Part shown: one piece after another, positions 30,804-39,544 of the stretch
Layout: every line of letters begins with the position of its first letter
Numbering within the stretch: position 1 is the stretch's first letter
Assembly (NCBI GenBank): GCA_041736255.1
Contig: JBGSTZ010000156.1
Location: 62,001-126,000, forward strand
Direction of reading: 5' to 3'
DNA: 64,000 nucleotides
From: AVCC01 sp041736255
GTDB taxonomy: Bacteria; Pseudomonadota; Gammaproteobacteria; Burkholderiales; Burkholderiaceae_D
The notes under the pieces: model-generated
What the model was told of the DNA's origin: nothing
What the model saw: only the letters and a program-made list of their open reading frames with translations
Database searches by the model: none
Translations under genes and position numbers: made by a program

Positions 30804-31760
30804 TTATGGGCGGGAACCGGTAGGAAACGGCCATGCTGCGGCTGGGTTAAGCACGGTTTTCGCATCCGAACTTGCCGCGGCTTTTTTAGGCGCGGCGGTT
30901 TTTGCTGCCGGTTTCTTGGCCGCAGCGACTTTCGACGCGGCAGCTTTCTTCGCCGCTGCACCCGCCTTTTTAGTTACTGGCTTGGGCTTGGCTGCGACGA
31001 CTTCGACAGCGTCAGCTTTCGGTGCTGCTGCCGCTTTTTTCTTTGCCGGTTTGGCTGCGACTGCTTTGGCTACCGGTTTTGTAGCTGGTTTTTCTGCCGG
31101 CTTGGCCGCTACCGCTTTTACTGCAGTCTTGGCTGCCGGTTTCTTGGCTGCGACTGTTTTGGCTGCAACTGCTTTCGGTGCTGCTGCCGCTTTTTTCGCT
31201 GCCGGTTTGGCGACTGCCTTGGCTGCCGGTTTGACGGCCACTGCTTTGGCTGCCGGCGTTGCAGCTGGTTTTTCTGCTGGCTTGGCCGCTACCGCTTTTA
31301 CTGCAGTCTTGGCTGTCGGTTTCTTGGCTGCGACTGTTTTAGCTGCGATAGCTTGGACAGCTGCTGCTTTAGGTGCTGCTTTAGGTGCTGCTTTAGGTGC
31401 CACTTTAGGTGCTGCACCCGCCTTTTTCGCTGCCGGTTTGGCTGCGGCTGCTTTGGCTGCCGGCTTTGCGGCCGATTTTTCTGCTGGCTTGGCCGCTGCC
31501 GCTTTTACTGCAGTCTTGCCTGCCGGTTTAGCTGCGACTTCTTTGGCTGCGGCTGCTATCGGTACCGTTTTTGCTACAGCTTTTGCGACAATCTTCGTGG
31601 CAACTTTAGGTACAACTTTTGGTGCCGCATTTTTATCCGCCACAACTTTAGCGACTACTGGTGTTTTCTTATCAGCGGCACCTGCCACTGGCTTCTTTGC
31701 AGGCGCGGCGGACTTGGTGTCCGGTTTCTTCGCTGCTGGTTTTTTGACTGCTGTTGCCAT
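30804..31760 (-). CDS. Histone H1-like Ala/Lys/Pro-rich protein
   Basis: A 318-residue low-complexity basic protein made almost entirely of Ala, Lys, Pro and Val, in repeats of KPAAK/KKPAAKTAVKAVAAKPAEKP. It resembles AlgP and bacterial H1-like proteins, which bind DNA through disordered Lys-rich tails. Start ATG 31760 (MATAVKKPAAKK) is preceded by AAGGAGA at good spacing, so the upstream in-frame start is rejected. It has no globular domain. Its N-terminus is strikingly like that of the SWIB protein at 39545. The gene is the downstream neighbour of the decayed nrdB. Confidence 0.85.
   Translation of the reverse strand: MATAVKKPAAKKPDTKSAAPAKKPVAGAADKKTPVVAKVVADKNAAPKVVPKVATKIVAKAVAKTVPIAAAAKEVAAKPAGKTAVKAAAAKPAEKSAAKPAAKAAAAKPAAKKAGAAPKVAPKAAPKAAPKAAAVQAIAAKTVAAKKPTAKTAVKAVAAKPAEKPAATPAAKAVAVKPAAKAVAKPAAKKAAAAPKAVAAKTVAAKKPAAKTAVKAVAAKPAEKPATKPVAKAVAAKPAKKKAAAAPKADAVEVVAAKPKPVTKKAGAAAKKAAASKVAAAKKPAAKTAAPKKAAASSDAKTVLNPAAAWPFPTGSRP
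31084..31530 (-). repeat. Long internal direct repeats in the H1-like gene
   Basis: About 80 bp (from 31084) recurs with very few changes exactly 180 bp further on (from 31264) and again in a more diverged form near 31471. At 31361-31410 a 12-bp unit (ggtgctgcttta) is tandemly repeated three to four times. Unequal recombination could change protein length by whole 60- or 4-residue steps. Confidence 0.8.
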
Positions 31761-31799
31761 TTTTTTCTCCTTCACGAGAGATGGGAAAATCAATTTTTA

Positions 31800-32262
31800 A
31801 AATTTTAATCCGACTAACCATCGCGATCGGCCAAGCGGATTATTCATAGGCACAAACCAAATCTGCATGCGCCAATGAATTCGGCACTAGCCGATGTGTC
31901 GCATCCAATTTCCGATGCAACATACGGCCACAATGGCACCCCTCCGCAATACGCATAAATACGCAAATTACATTAGGGTTAGCCTGCAAAACAGATTGCG
32001 CAACAATACTCCAGTTGGCTCTGCAAAAAATGCCCACTGCAATATTTGCGCTGTAATTACTTGCACTGGAATCCTGCCGTTGAAAAACTTCCAGTTTTTT
32101 CAACGAAAAAGCCGCCTCGCCTGACTTGGTCAGGTCTGGCGGCAGAAACTGATAAGAACAATTCGGTTTTTCACTGTGCATTAAATCGGGTGATAACCTT
32201 CCATGTAGGCGTTGCTTGTGGCACCGATTGCGCGCTTTACTGGATGGCACCAGATACTCACC
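31800..32262. other. Non-coding stretch downstream of the nrdB remnant
   Basis: About 460 nt between the H1-like gene start and the last NrdB-like codons. It has a clear terminator hairpin (32105-32143) and a small gttgaaaaa/tttttcaac hairpin at 32079-32104. Open frames here are extensions of the broken nrdB frame without family similarity. It presumably also carries the promoter of the H1-like gene. Confidence 0.55.
32105..32143 (-). terminator. Terminator of the former nrdAB operon
   Basis: On the minus strand, gccgcc and ggcggc (outer) and cctgac/gtcagg (inner) form a two-part stem that is followed by TTTTTC. It lies about 120 nt beyond the NrdB-like end and is well preserved although its gene is not. 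Confidence 0.65.
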
Positions 32263-32745
32263 CCAATTGCGTGCGCCGCCGGTTTGATACTCGATGACCC
32301 GGGTTTCGAAAAAATTACGTTCTTTCTTCAGGTCGACCATTTCACTCATCCATGGGAATGGATTCTCTGCCTGTGCAAACATCGGGTCAAGCCCAATTTG
32401 CTGTGCGCGACGATTTGCGATAAATCGCAAATAGCCTTTGAACATCGGCGCATTCAAGCCATAACACGCCTCGCGGCATTGTATCTTCTGCATAGCGATA
32501 TTCCAACTCTACCGCGTGTAAAAACAAGGCGTTGATCTCTTCACGGAATTCTGCCGTCCACAACTGCGGATTTTCCATCTTGATAGTGTTGATCAGGTCG
32601 ATGCCGAAGTTGGCGTGCATCGACTCATCGCGCACTTCATCCAAACCCAGCAACTCGACGAGATATTGATAAGCGTGGGTATGGATCGCTTCCTCGAACG
32701 CCTGGCGCAACAAATAGTGGTGGCATTCCGGCGCGGTGTTATGGT
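32263..32745 (-). pseudogene. nrdB: Decayed nrdB (ribonucleotide reductase beta subunit) remnant
   Basis: Reading leftward, codons give TAPECHHYLLRQAFEEAIHTHAYQYLVELLGLDE, then jump straight to VRDESMHANFGIDLINTIK: about 75-80 residues normally lying between these blocks are missing. The frame continues to EDTMPRGVL, where one extra base shifts it; homology resumes in the next frame with GLNAPMFKGYLRFIANRR and WMSEMVDLKKERNFFETRVIEY, ending near YQTGGA where the normal ending is lost. The 5' third is absent, directly abutting ampD, where nrdA would stand in relatives. So there are at least three lesions. The organism must use another ribonucleotide reductase or a second copy elsewhere. Confidence 0.88.
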
Positions 32746-32757
32746 TGACCTTTCAAG

Positions 32758-33354
32758 TCACGCAGGGAAGCGCAACGCACCATGAGTGTGTGCTAACCGG
32801 GTTTGTGCGTCGAGTGACTGACGGTAATGTTGCCAGTCAAAAGACGGTCCGGGATCGGTCTTCCGACCCGGCGCAATGTGCTCATGTCCAGCCACATCGC
32901 TAAACCGGTAACGAGCTTGCAGGGTACTGGTGAGTGCAGCAAGCGCCACATATTGCGATTCCAGATAGGGTTCGAAATCGGTTCCTTCCAGCTCGATGCC
33001 GATGGAAAAATCATTGCAGCCCTGTCGCCCGCCGAACGACGACAGGCCCGCGTGCCAGGCGCGATCATTGGCGGAGACGAACTGCACCACAACGCCATCC
33101 CTGCGGATCAGGAAATGGGCCGAAACCCGCAACGTGCGCAACTGCTCGAAGTATGGATGCGCATCACAATCGAGCCGATTGGTAAACAGTTCGCAAATCC
33201 GTTCGCCACCGAATTGCCCCGGCGGCAGACTGATATTGTGAATTACCAGCAAGTCGATACCAGTGCCCACTGGCCGTGCATCACAGTTGGGCGATGCAAT
33301 GCGCAGCGCTTCGCGACACCAGCCATCGGCCGCCACCTCGAAGCTGGTTTGCAT
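32758..33354 (-). CDS. ampD: 1,6-anhydro-N-acetylmuramoyl-L-alanine amidase
   Basis: Cytosolic zinc amidase of peptidoglycan recycling, cutting the peptide from anhydro-muropeptides. 198 residues from ATG 33354, chosen because AGGA precedes it (an in-frame ATG at 33372 lies further up). Zinc ligands and motifs: LVIHNISLPPG (His), VSAHFLIRRDG, AWHAGLSSFGG, IGIELEGTDFEPY, and AGHEHIAPGRKTDPGPSFDW (His and Asp). It works downstream of AmpG/NagZ and upstream of Mpl (21208). Its stop codon is about 13 nt from the first NrdB-like codons. Confidence 0.95.
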   Translation of the reverse strand: MQTSFEVAADGWCREALRIASPNCDARPVGTGIDLLVIHNISLPPGQFGGERICELFTNRLDCDAHPYFEQLRTLRVSAHFLIRRDGVVVQFVSANDRAWHAGLSSFGGRQGCNDFSIGIELEGTDFEPYLESQYVALAALTSTLQARYRFSDVAGHEHIAPGRKTDPGPSFDWQHYRQSLDAQTRLAHTHGALRFPA

Positions 33355-33368
33355 ATATTTATCCTGCT

Positions 33369-34802
33369 TCATTTTGGATCACTGATATCAAGCTTCTGCA
33401 TCTGATAGCGCAATTGACGAAAGCTGATGCCGAGCAACTCCGCAGCCTGGGTCCGATTGAATCTGGTCTGGATTAATGCACGCCGGATAATGTCGCGCTC
33501 TATATCGTTCAGGTAATCCGGCAAACAGTTTGGAAGATTATTATCACAATTATCTTCACTAGAATTGTGCAGAGTTATCGCGCTGTTGTCAGCAGCAGCG
33601 GGCGCGATATTGGGCGTCGACAAGGCCGGCGGCTGTACTATTTTTAGCGCCAGATCGGCGATTTCAATCACCCCATTCTCGGCAAACGCCAGTGCACGCT
33701 CAAGAATATTTTCCAGCTCGCGCACATTGCCCGGAAATGCATGGCGGCACAATGCGTCCAGCACGCCCGGCCCAAGAACAGCTGTGTTATCGGCGCTGTT
33801 ATCAGTGCTGGCCAAGCGCTGCAGAATGGCATCCGCTAGCGGACCGATATCGTCCAGTCGCTCGCGCAACGCCGGTAACACCAGCTCGATCACATTTAGG
33901 CGGTAATACAAATCCTGCCGAAAGCTTCCCTCTTCCACGCATTGGGCGAGATTCTTGTGGGTGGCACTGATGATGCGCACGTCCACCGCCTCCTCGGCGG
34001 TGGCGCCGATCTTGCGCACGCGGCGCTCCTGAATCGCGCGCAGCAGCTTGACTTGCATCGCCAGCGGCAAATCGGCCACTTCATCCAGCATCAACGTGCC
34101 GCCGTGCGCCGCCTGAAAAAATCCATCGCGGTCCTCCATGGCGCCGGTAAACGCGCCCTTGCGATATCCAAAAAATTCCGACTCCATTAAATTATCTGGA
34201 ATCGCACCGCAATTTACCGCAATGAAAGGCTGGTCTGCACGAGCACTGGAGGCATGAATTTCACGCGCTGCGAGTTCCTTGCCGCTGCCAGATTCGCCGC
34301 TAATGGCCACCGGCGCCATGCTGCGCGCCAGACGTGCGATCTGAGCGCGCAAGGATTGCATTGCGTGTGATTCTCCGGTGAGACGCGCTGCAGGGAGGTT
34401 CGTTGCGACAGGCTTGGCGGACATATTCTCAGCGCCGTCCACGCGCAACGCCGAGTGCACCAGCAAGCGCAATTGTTCCAATGCCAGCGGCTTCGAAACG
34501 TAATCAAACGCGCCTGCCTTGAGCGCCGCCACCGCATTCTCAGCGCTGCCGAAAGCGGTAATGACTGCGATTGGTGTGTTTTTACAACTGCCGGCAACTT
34601 CGCTGACAAGCTCGATTCCCAAGCCATCCGGCAGCCGCATGTCGGTCAATACCAGTGCATATTGCTGTTGCGCCAGAAGCGCCCGCGCAGCGCTTAGGCT
34701 ATCGGCGCTATCGACATCAAGTCCCATGCGAATTAACGTGATTTCAAGCAACTCACGCAAATCCGCTTCATCATCGACAACCAGAATACGGGGAGAAACC
34801 AT
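33369..34802 (-). CDS. pilR: PilR, sigma-54 response regulator of type IV pili
   Basis: NtrC-family activator, 477 residues. Receiver with Asp in LVLTDMRLPDGLG; AAA+ domain with Walker A GESGSGKEL, the sigma-54 contact loop GAFTGA, and LMLDEVADLP; Fis-type HTH at the C-terminus (NRTQAAELLGISFRQLRYQMQ). In the family it activates the pilin gene pilA with RpoN; pilA is not in this window. pilS lies 26 nt upstream on the same strand. A spacer rich in Asn/Ser/Asp (about 415-440) precedes the HTH. Together with the pilGHIJL operon, it indicates regulated twitching. Confidence 0.93.
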   Translation of the reverse strand: MVSPRILVVDDEADLRELLEITLIRMGLDVDSADSLSAARALLAQQQYALVLTDMRLPDGLGIELVSEVAGSCKNTPIAVITAFGSAENAVAALKAGAFDYVSKPLALEQLRLLVHSALRVDGAENMSAKPVATNLPAARLTGESHAMQSLRAQIARLARSMAPVAISGESGSGKELAAREIHASSARADQPFIAVNCGAIPDNLMESEFFGYRKGAFTGAMEDRDGFFQAAHGGTLMLDEVADLPLAMQVKLLRAIQERRVRKIGATAEEAVDVRIISATHKNLAQCVEEGSFRQDLYYRLNVIELVLPALRERLDDIGPLADAILQRLASTDNSADNTAVLGPGVLDALCRHAFPGNVRELENILERALAFAENGVIEIADLALKIVQPPALSTPNIAPAAADNSAITLHNSSEDNCDNNLPNCLPDYLNDIERDIIRRALIQTRFNRTQAAELLGISFRQLRYQMQKLDISDPK

Positions 34803-34828
34803 GGCTACAGTCTGTTAGTTATATTGGA

Positions 34829-36574
34829 TTAATAATCAAGGCACTGCCGTAGCGCAAAGGTAATCACAAACCTGCCGCTGGCTGCGCCGCCGCGCTGATC
34901 AACATAATTGACAGCATCGGTGCGATATTCATAGTCGAGCATCGCGCCATTATTCAAGCAGAGTTCCCGCGCCAGATAGAGTCCCAGACCGGTGCCCTTG
35001 CTGGAAGTAGTATGGAATGGCTCGAACAAATGCATACGCACCACCGCAGCAATCCCGGGCCCATCATCCTGCACATGCAGCTCAAGCCTGCCGGCATCGT
35101 CGCAGGCCACGTGCAGCCGGATGCTGGCTGGCTGGCGACTGGTATAGCGGATCGCATTAGACAGCAAATTCACCACCACTTCACGCAGATGCATCGGATC
35201 AAAACGTATTCGCGGGGTATCGGAACCGCTCAGTGCAATCATGGCTGCCGGCAACGCGTGCGCATCCTCGAATTCCTTGACGATGTCGGCCAAAGCCGGG
35301 AACAGCAGGAAAGGCTCCCCATGCAGTTGGGCCTTGCGTGAGAGATTCAAAATATCCTCAATCATGCGATTCACCCGTGCCGCATTATCGGCGACGATTG
35401 CCAACAGTCGCGTAGAAACTGGATCAGTAGCATCTTCCTGCAGCAATGCGTTCGCATGTGCAATCGCCGCCAGCGGATTTCTGACTTCGTGCGCGATGCT
35501 GGCGGTCAGGCGTCCCATCGAGGCCAGCTTCAATTGTTGCGCCTGATTTTCGATCTCACTGACATCACGCAAGAAAATAATGGTCCTGGCAATTTTTGGA
35601 TCGGCCGTATCGACTGCCACGAAATGCAGCTTGAGATGAAAAAAAAGCTCGCGGCGCGCACCCCAAACAGTCGCTTTACCGTCCAGCGTCGCAGGCACAG
35701 CGGGTTTGACGAAAACGAAAATTGGCGTCTTCGCTTGCTCGAGCATCGGCTCCGTCTTGCCAGACAATGCGAGCCAAGCAAAAAAAGCTTCGGCAATCGG
35801 CGCCAATGCAGGGATATCGTTCAAGCGCCAGGCCGGTTTGTGGCGCAAGTCAGCCAAGCCCAGCATGTGCTGCGCGGCGGGATTTTCCATCAAAACTGCG
35901 CCGTCGCGATCTACCACCAAAATGCCGTCTCCCATGTCAGCGATCACTAGCCGGTTGATGGCTTGTTGGATGTGCAAATCCATGCCGCGCTTAGTCGCCA
36001 GATATTCTTGTTTAAGGAGCCTGGCGGCAAGGCGGTTGACGACAAAAATTACGGCAAAAAATGCTGCGCCATAAAGCCCTGCCTGCATGAACGCGGCATC
36101 GCCCTCCAGCGTCAATACCCGATAGCCGGCTTCCGCCAATAAAAACAAGGTCACGACTGAGACGAAAAACAGTGCGATTACCAAAGGCGCAAGAATTGCG
36201 GCGCCGGCCAGCGGGAACAGGTACAAAATCGCCAAACCGCTTTTGGTGCCGCCAGCGACTACGTACAGCGCTGATATGACGAGGCTGTCTATGGCAATTT
36301 GAGCCGACAATTGCGATAGGACATTTCGCCGAAAAAAAGCGGACAATGCGGTAAATGCCATTGCCAGCAACAAATATCCGATGCAAATCTTCGGATAAAA
36401 ATTCTGGACGCCCAACAACCCAACTTTGCTTACGTTAGTTGCGATAGTTGCATTAAGACTGAAATACGCCAGCAGCAAACCGGCAATGATGATCCGGGTC
36501 AGGTTCATCGCCTGTAGCGAACGCCAAAGCGACGCGTCAGGCGCAACAGGCCCGGTCAAATCACTGCGCCTCAT
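34829..36574 (-). CDS. pilS: PilS, sensor histidine kinase of type IV pili
   Basis: Membrane kinase of 581 residues partnering PilR. About six helices lie between residues 28 and 190 (for example TRIIIAGLLLAYFSLNATI, GAAILAPLVIALFFVSVVTLF). A PAS-like region follows (LVIADMGDGILVVDRDG), then the H box SIAHEVRNPLAAI, an N box VVNLLSNAIRYTSRQ, and G boxes DDGPGI and GTGLGLYLA. PilS of Pseudomonas senses pilin levels in the membrane; that role is inferred. Start ATG 36574 is 3 nt from the stop of the next upstream gene. Confidence 0.93.
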   Translation of the reverse strand: MRRSDLTGPVAPDASLWRSLQAMNLTRIIIAGLLLAYFSLNATIATNVSKVGLLGVQNFYPKICIGYLLLAMAFTALSAFFRRNVLSQLSAQIAIDSLVISALYVVAGGTKSGLAILYLFPLAGAAILAPLVIALFFVSVVTLFLLAEAGYRVLTLEGDAAFMQAGLYGAAFFAVIFVVNRLAARLLKQEYLATKRGMDLHIQQAINRLVIADMGDGILVVDRDGAVLMENPAAQHMLGLADLRHKPAWRLNDIPALAPIAEAFFAWLALSGKTEPMLEQAKTPIFVFVKPAVPATLDGKATVWGARRELFFHLKLHFVAVDTADPKIARTIIFLRDVSEIENQAQQLKLASMGRLTASIAHEVRNPLAAIAHANALLQEDATDPVSTRLLAIVADNAARVNRMIEDILNLSRKAQLHGEPFLLFPALADIVKEFEDAHALPAAMIALSGSDTPRIRFDPMHLREVVVNLLSNAIRYTSRQPASIRLHVACDDAGRLELHVQDDGPGIAAVVRMHLFEPFHTTSSKGTGLGLYLARELCLNNGAMLDYEYRTDAVNYVDQRGGAASGRFVITFALRQCLDY

Positions 36575-36577
36575 GCA

Positions 36578-36811
36578 CTAGGATTGCAAATGCAGCTGGC
36601 GATGTTCTTCACTGCAAAACGACAAATCAGACTGGCTAATCGCCTCGGAGGCGGGAAAATGCACGCCGCAATGGGCGCATTGCACCATCAGTTCGGGTTC
36701 ATCAAGTTGCGGCATTGCAGCTTTATGCGAGCGCATCGAATTTTTCTTGGCGCTGGAACGAATTGCCCACACCACAAGAAAGATCAACAACAACCAAGCC
36801 CAAAATTTCAT
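36578..36811 (-). CDS. PP0621-family small membrane-anchored zinc-finger-like protein
   Basis: A 77-residue protein with one N-terminal membrane helix (MKFWAWLLLIFLVVWAIRSS) and a C-terminal knuckle VQCAHCGVHFPASEAI ... FCSEEHRQLHL, holding a CxxC plus Cys/His set that may bind zinc. GGTGGAG precedes ATG 36811. It overlaps the CcsA-like stop by 4 nt and ends 3 nt before pilS, a conserved pairing in betaproteobacteria. The function is unknown. Confidence 0.85.
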   Translation of the reverse strand: MKFWAWLLLIFLVVWAIRSSAKKNSMRSHKAAMPQLDEPELMVQCAHCGVHFPASEAISQSDLSFCSEEHRQLHLQS

Positions 36812-37620
36812 ACTCCACCCCGCTGTAACACCACTTCAAGCACGAAACGACTGCCGACATACGCCAACAGCAAGGTAGCAAAACCCGACAAGGTAAAACT
36901 CAGCGCAGTTTTACCGCGCCAGCCCTGCCATCTTCGTCCCGCCAGCAATGCACCAAATAACACCCATGACAGCATGGAAAACACCGTCTTGTGATTCCAT
37001 TGGAATGCCTGACCGAACAACTGTTCTGAAAATACGATGCCCGACAACACCGTCAGCGTTAACAATACAAAGCCAAACCCAATCAGGCAAAACAATAATT
37101 TTTCCATCGTCAGCAAAGCCGGCAGACGGTCAATGGCCGAAGCAACCCACCCCTGCGAACGCAAGCCTGTGCTCAAGTGCAGCCGGGATTCCTGAATTGT
37201 CATTAATACTGCATGAAAAGCAGCTACAGTCAGCGCGCCATATGCCAGCATCGACACCGCGATATGCCATGCAAACATAGGCGATTTTCCCTGTAACGGC
37301 ACAACGCTTCCGGGGAACACAATCGGCAAGATAACCACCAGTACTGCTACGGGCAACACCATTACCCGTAAACCATCCAGGGCAAAATTGCGGTTTTCGA
37401 GCCAGTAAGCGGCAACCGAAACCCAAAATGCAGCCGACAACATGATCGCGAATCCTAGCCGCAATGTTTCAGGCGCAATAATCACGTCCGACCATAATGC
37501 CGCTCCATGCAGTAACCAAGCGAGCGCAGTCCCGCTGGAAATAACGATATGGTGGCGCACCGGCAGAAATGCGCAGATTGCATAAAGTACTGCTGCCGCA
37601 ATAAAAAAAGATGTTTGCAT
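36808..37620 (-). CDS. CcsA/YpjD-like cytochrome c assembly-type membrane protein
   Basis: Inner-membrane protein of 270 residues with eight or so hydrophobic helices. The CcsA family pattern is seen: LPVRHHIVISSGTALAWLLHG near the N-terminus, the periplasmic WHIAVSMLAYGALTVAAFHAVL, LSGIVFSEQLFG and the C-terminal HKTVFSMLSWVLFGALL with conserved His residues, but the tryptophan-rich WWD motif of true cytochrome c synthases is not obvious. The YpjD subgroup call comes from its place between ffh (divergent) and pilS. Role uncertain. Confidence 0.85.
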   Translation of the reverse strand: MQTSFFIAAAVLYAICAFLPVRHHIVISSGTALAWLLHGAALWSDVIIAPETLRLGFAIMLSAAFWVSVAAYWLENRNFALDGLRVMVLPVAVLVVILPIVFPGSVVPLQGKSPMFAWHIAVSMLAYGALTVAAFHAVLMTIQESRLHLSTGLRSQGWVASAIDRLPALLTMEKLLFCLIGFGFVLLTLTVLSGIVFSEQLFGQAFQWNHKTVFSMLSWVLFGALLAGRRWQGWRGKTALSFTLSGFATLLLAYVGSRFVLEVVLQRGGV

Positions 37621-38041
37621 GTCGTCAGTTTACACTATCTATCTACTCCGCAATTGCTGACAATTGCTTGCTGATTTGTTAGCAATTCGAACATCACTGG
37701 AAATTCATCGGCTTGCATCATATAAAATACAATAAGTAGTATTATAATTAACTGCAATATACATATGCGGCTATTGCCTATATTTTTATATACCCCCAAT
37801 AATAGGGTGGCATTAAAAGCTATATTTGCACGCAGACGGAGACCCAACAACGCTTCATTGCCGTTAAATAGGGTCGCATCAAATACCATAGCGGATTAAT
37901 GCGCGCTGTCGCCGTCAGCGCGTACCGCATCGGTTAAAATGGCACTTTAATCCCGGTGCGCGCAATTTCAGTCTAGTCGCGCCGCACACCGCGCACATTA
38001 CGCACATTAACTTGTCGCCCCATTTCTGAAACGCCACTGCC
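37621..38041. repeat. AT-rich intergenic region with dispersed repeat copy 4
   Basis: A 421-nt gap between the divergent CcsA-like gene and ffh. It contains the sequence around 37763-37805 (atatgcggctattgc ... atatacccccaat) similar to the copy at 10847-10890. Two versions of aatagggt[g/c]gcat occur near 37800 and 37868. The open frame at 37635-37889 looks random. Promoters for both genes should lie here. Confidence 0.5.
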
Positions 38042-39409
38042 ATGCTAGATAATCTTACCCAGCGCCTCGCCAAAGTCGTCAAAACCATGCGCGGCGAAGC
38101 GCGTCTTACCGAAACGAATACCGCCGAAATGCTGCGCGAAGTGCGCATGGCGCTGTTGGAGGCCGACGTGGCACTGCCGGCGGTGCGCGAATTCATAGCG
38201 AACGTCAAGCAAAAAGCACTCGGCGAAGACGTCATTTCTTCGCTCACACCGGGACAAGCCTTAGTCGGCGTGGTGCAACGCGAACTGGCTTCCCTGATGG
38301 GCGCCGACCTCGGCCCAGAAGCAACGCAACTGAATTTTGCCACCCAACCGCCGGCAATTATCCTGATGGCCGGTCTGCAAGGGGTCGGTAAAACCACCAC
38401 AGTCGGCAAGCTCGCCAAATACCTGATCGGCGAAAAGAAGAAAAAGGTATTGACCGTCTCGGCCGACGTTTACCGTCCAGCTGCAATTGCCCAGTTGCAA
38501 GCCGTGACCGGCCAGGTGGGAGCGGATTTCTTTCCCTCGCAAAGCACCGACAAACCGGTTGATATCGCATTGGCAGCTCTGGATTATGCAAAGAGGCATT
38601 ATCACGACGTGCTGATCATTGATACCGCAGGTCGTCTGGGCATCGACGAGCAGATGATGCGCGAAATTTCTGCGATTCATGCCGCAGTCAAGCCAATCGA
38701 AACCCTGTTCGTGGTCGATGCCATGTTGGGCCAGGACGCGATCAATACTGCCAAGGCTTTTAACGATGCGCTACCTTTGACCGGTATCGTGCTGACCAAA
38801 CTGGATGGCGACTCACGCGGTGGCGCGGCCTTGTCGGTGCGTCACATCACTGGCAAACCGATCAAATTTGCTGGCATCTCCGAAAAACTAGATGGATTGG
38901 AAGCATTCGATCCGACCAGGATGGCTAACCGTATCCTCGGCATGGGCGATATCCTGGCGCTGGTGGAAGAAGCCCAAAAGGGGATGGATGTCAAAGCGGC
39001 CCAAGATCTGGCCCAGAAACTCAAGGTTGGCGGCAAATTCGACCTGAACGACTTCAAGTCGCAACTGGCGCAAATGAAGAAAATGGGCGGGCTCGCCAAC
39101 CTGATGGACAAACTGCCGGCGCAACTTCAGCAAGCTGCCAATGGCGCCAACATGGGACAGGCAGACAAACAGGTCAAGCGCATGGAAGGCATCATCAATT
39201 CGATGACGCCCTTGGAACGCGCCAAGCCGGATCTGATCAAGGCCACGCGCAAACGCCGCATTGCCGCAGGTGCCGGCGTGCAAGTCCAAGAGGTAAACCG
39301 GATGCTGGCGCAATTTGAACAAATGCAATCGATGATGAAAAAGCTCAAGGGCGGTGGCATGATGAAAATGATGCGCGGCATGAAAGGCATGATGCCAGGC
39401 ATGCGTTGA
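38042..39409 (+). CDS. ffh: Signal recognition particle protein Ffh
   Basis: SRP54 GTPase that binds signal sequences and 4.5S RNA for co-translational membrane targeting. 455 residues. NG domain: MLDNLTQRLAKVVKTMRGE, G1 MAGLQGVGKTTTVGKLA, DVYRPAAIAQL, G3 DTAGRLGIDE, and G4 TKLDGDSRGGAAL. The Met-rich M domain at the C-terminus carries the RNA-binding helices (RIAAGAGVQVQEVNRML) and ends MMRGMKGMMPGMR. ATG 38042. Confidence 0.97.
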   Translation: MLDNLTQRLAKVVKTMRGEARLTETNTAEMLREVRMALLEADVALPAVREFIANVKQKALGEDVISSLTPGQALVGVVQRELASLMGADLGPEATQLNFATQPPAIILMAGLQGVGKTTTVGKLAKYLIGEKKKKVLTVSADVYRPAAIAQLQAVTGQVGADFFPSQSTDKPVDIALAALDYAKRHYHDVLIIDTAGRLGIDEQMMREISAIHAAVKPIETLFVVDAMLGQDAINTAKAFNDALPLTGIVLTKLDGDSRGGAALSVRHITGKPIKFAGISEKLDGLEAFDPTRMANRILGMGDILALVEEAQKGMDVKAAQDLAQKLKVGGKFDLNDFKSQLAQMKKMGGLANLMDKLPAQLQQAANGANMGQADKQVKRMEGIINSMTPLERAKPDLIKATRKRRIAAGAGVQVQEVNRMLAQFEQMQSMMKKLKGGGMMKMMRGMKGMMPGMR

Positions 39410-39544
39410 GATGAGAATCGGCAGCAATCGCCTCAATTCACGGCAAACCCGTAAAAAACACTTGCGTCCCCCTGCAAACCCCACCAATATTAGCGGACGC
39501 GCAAAAATGCGTTATTTCTTAACAGTTCACGAGGAGTTCACCCT

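Noticed and set aside
31084..31530. Possible CRISPR-like direct repeats
   Set aside because: The repeats are coding, in frame, with spacing of 180-207 bp and no unique spacers of constant length.
30762..31808. 348-codon Cys/Phe/Arg-rich plus-strand frame over the H1-like gene
   Set aside because: The repeats are the mirror of the Lys/Ala/Pro repeats; the minus strand has an ideal ribosome-binding site and a known protein style.
31840..32493. Intact 217-codon gene downstream of ampD
   Set aside because: Only its first third matches NrdB; the rest is readthrough into non-coding sequence past the expected stop and over the terminator hairpin.
37635..37889. 84-codon minus-strand frame between the CcsA-like gene and ffh
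   Set aside because: It is AT-rich with random composition, overlaps the dispersed repeat and has no start signal.
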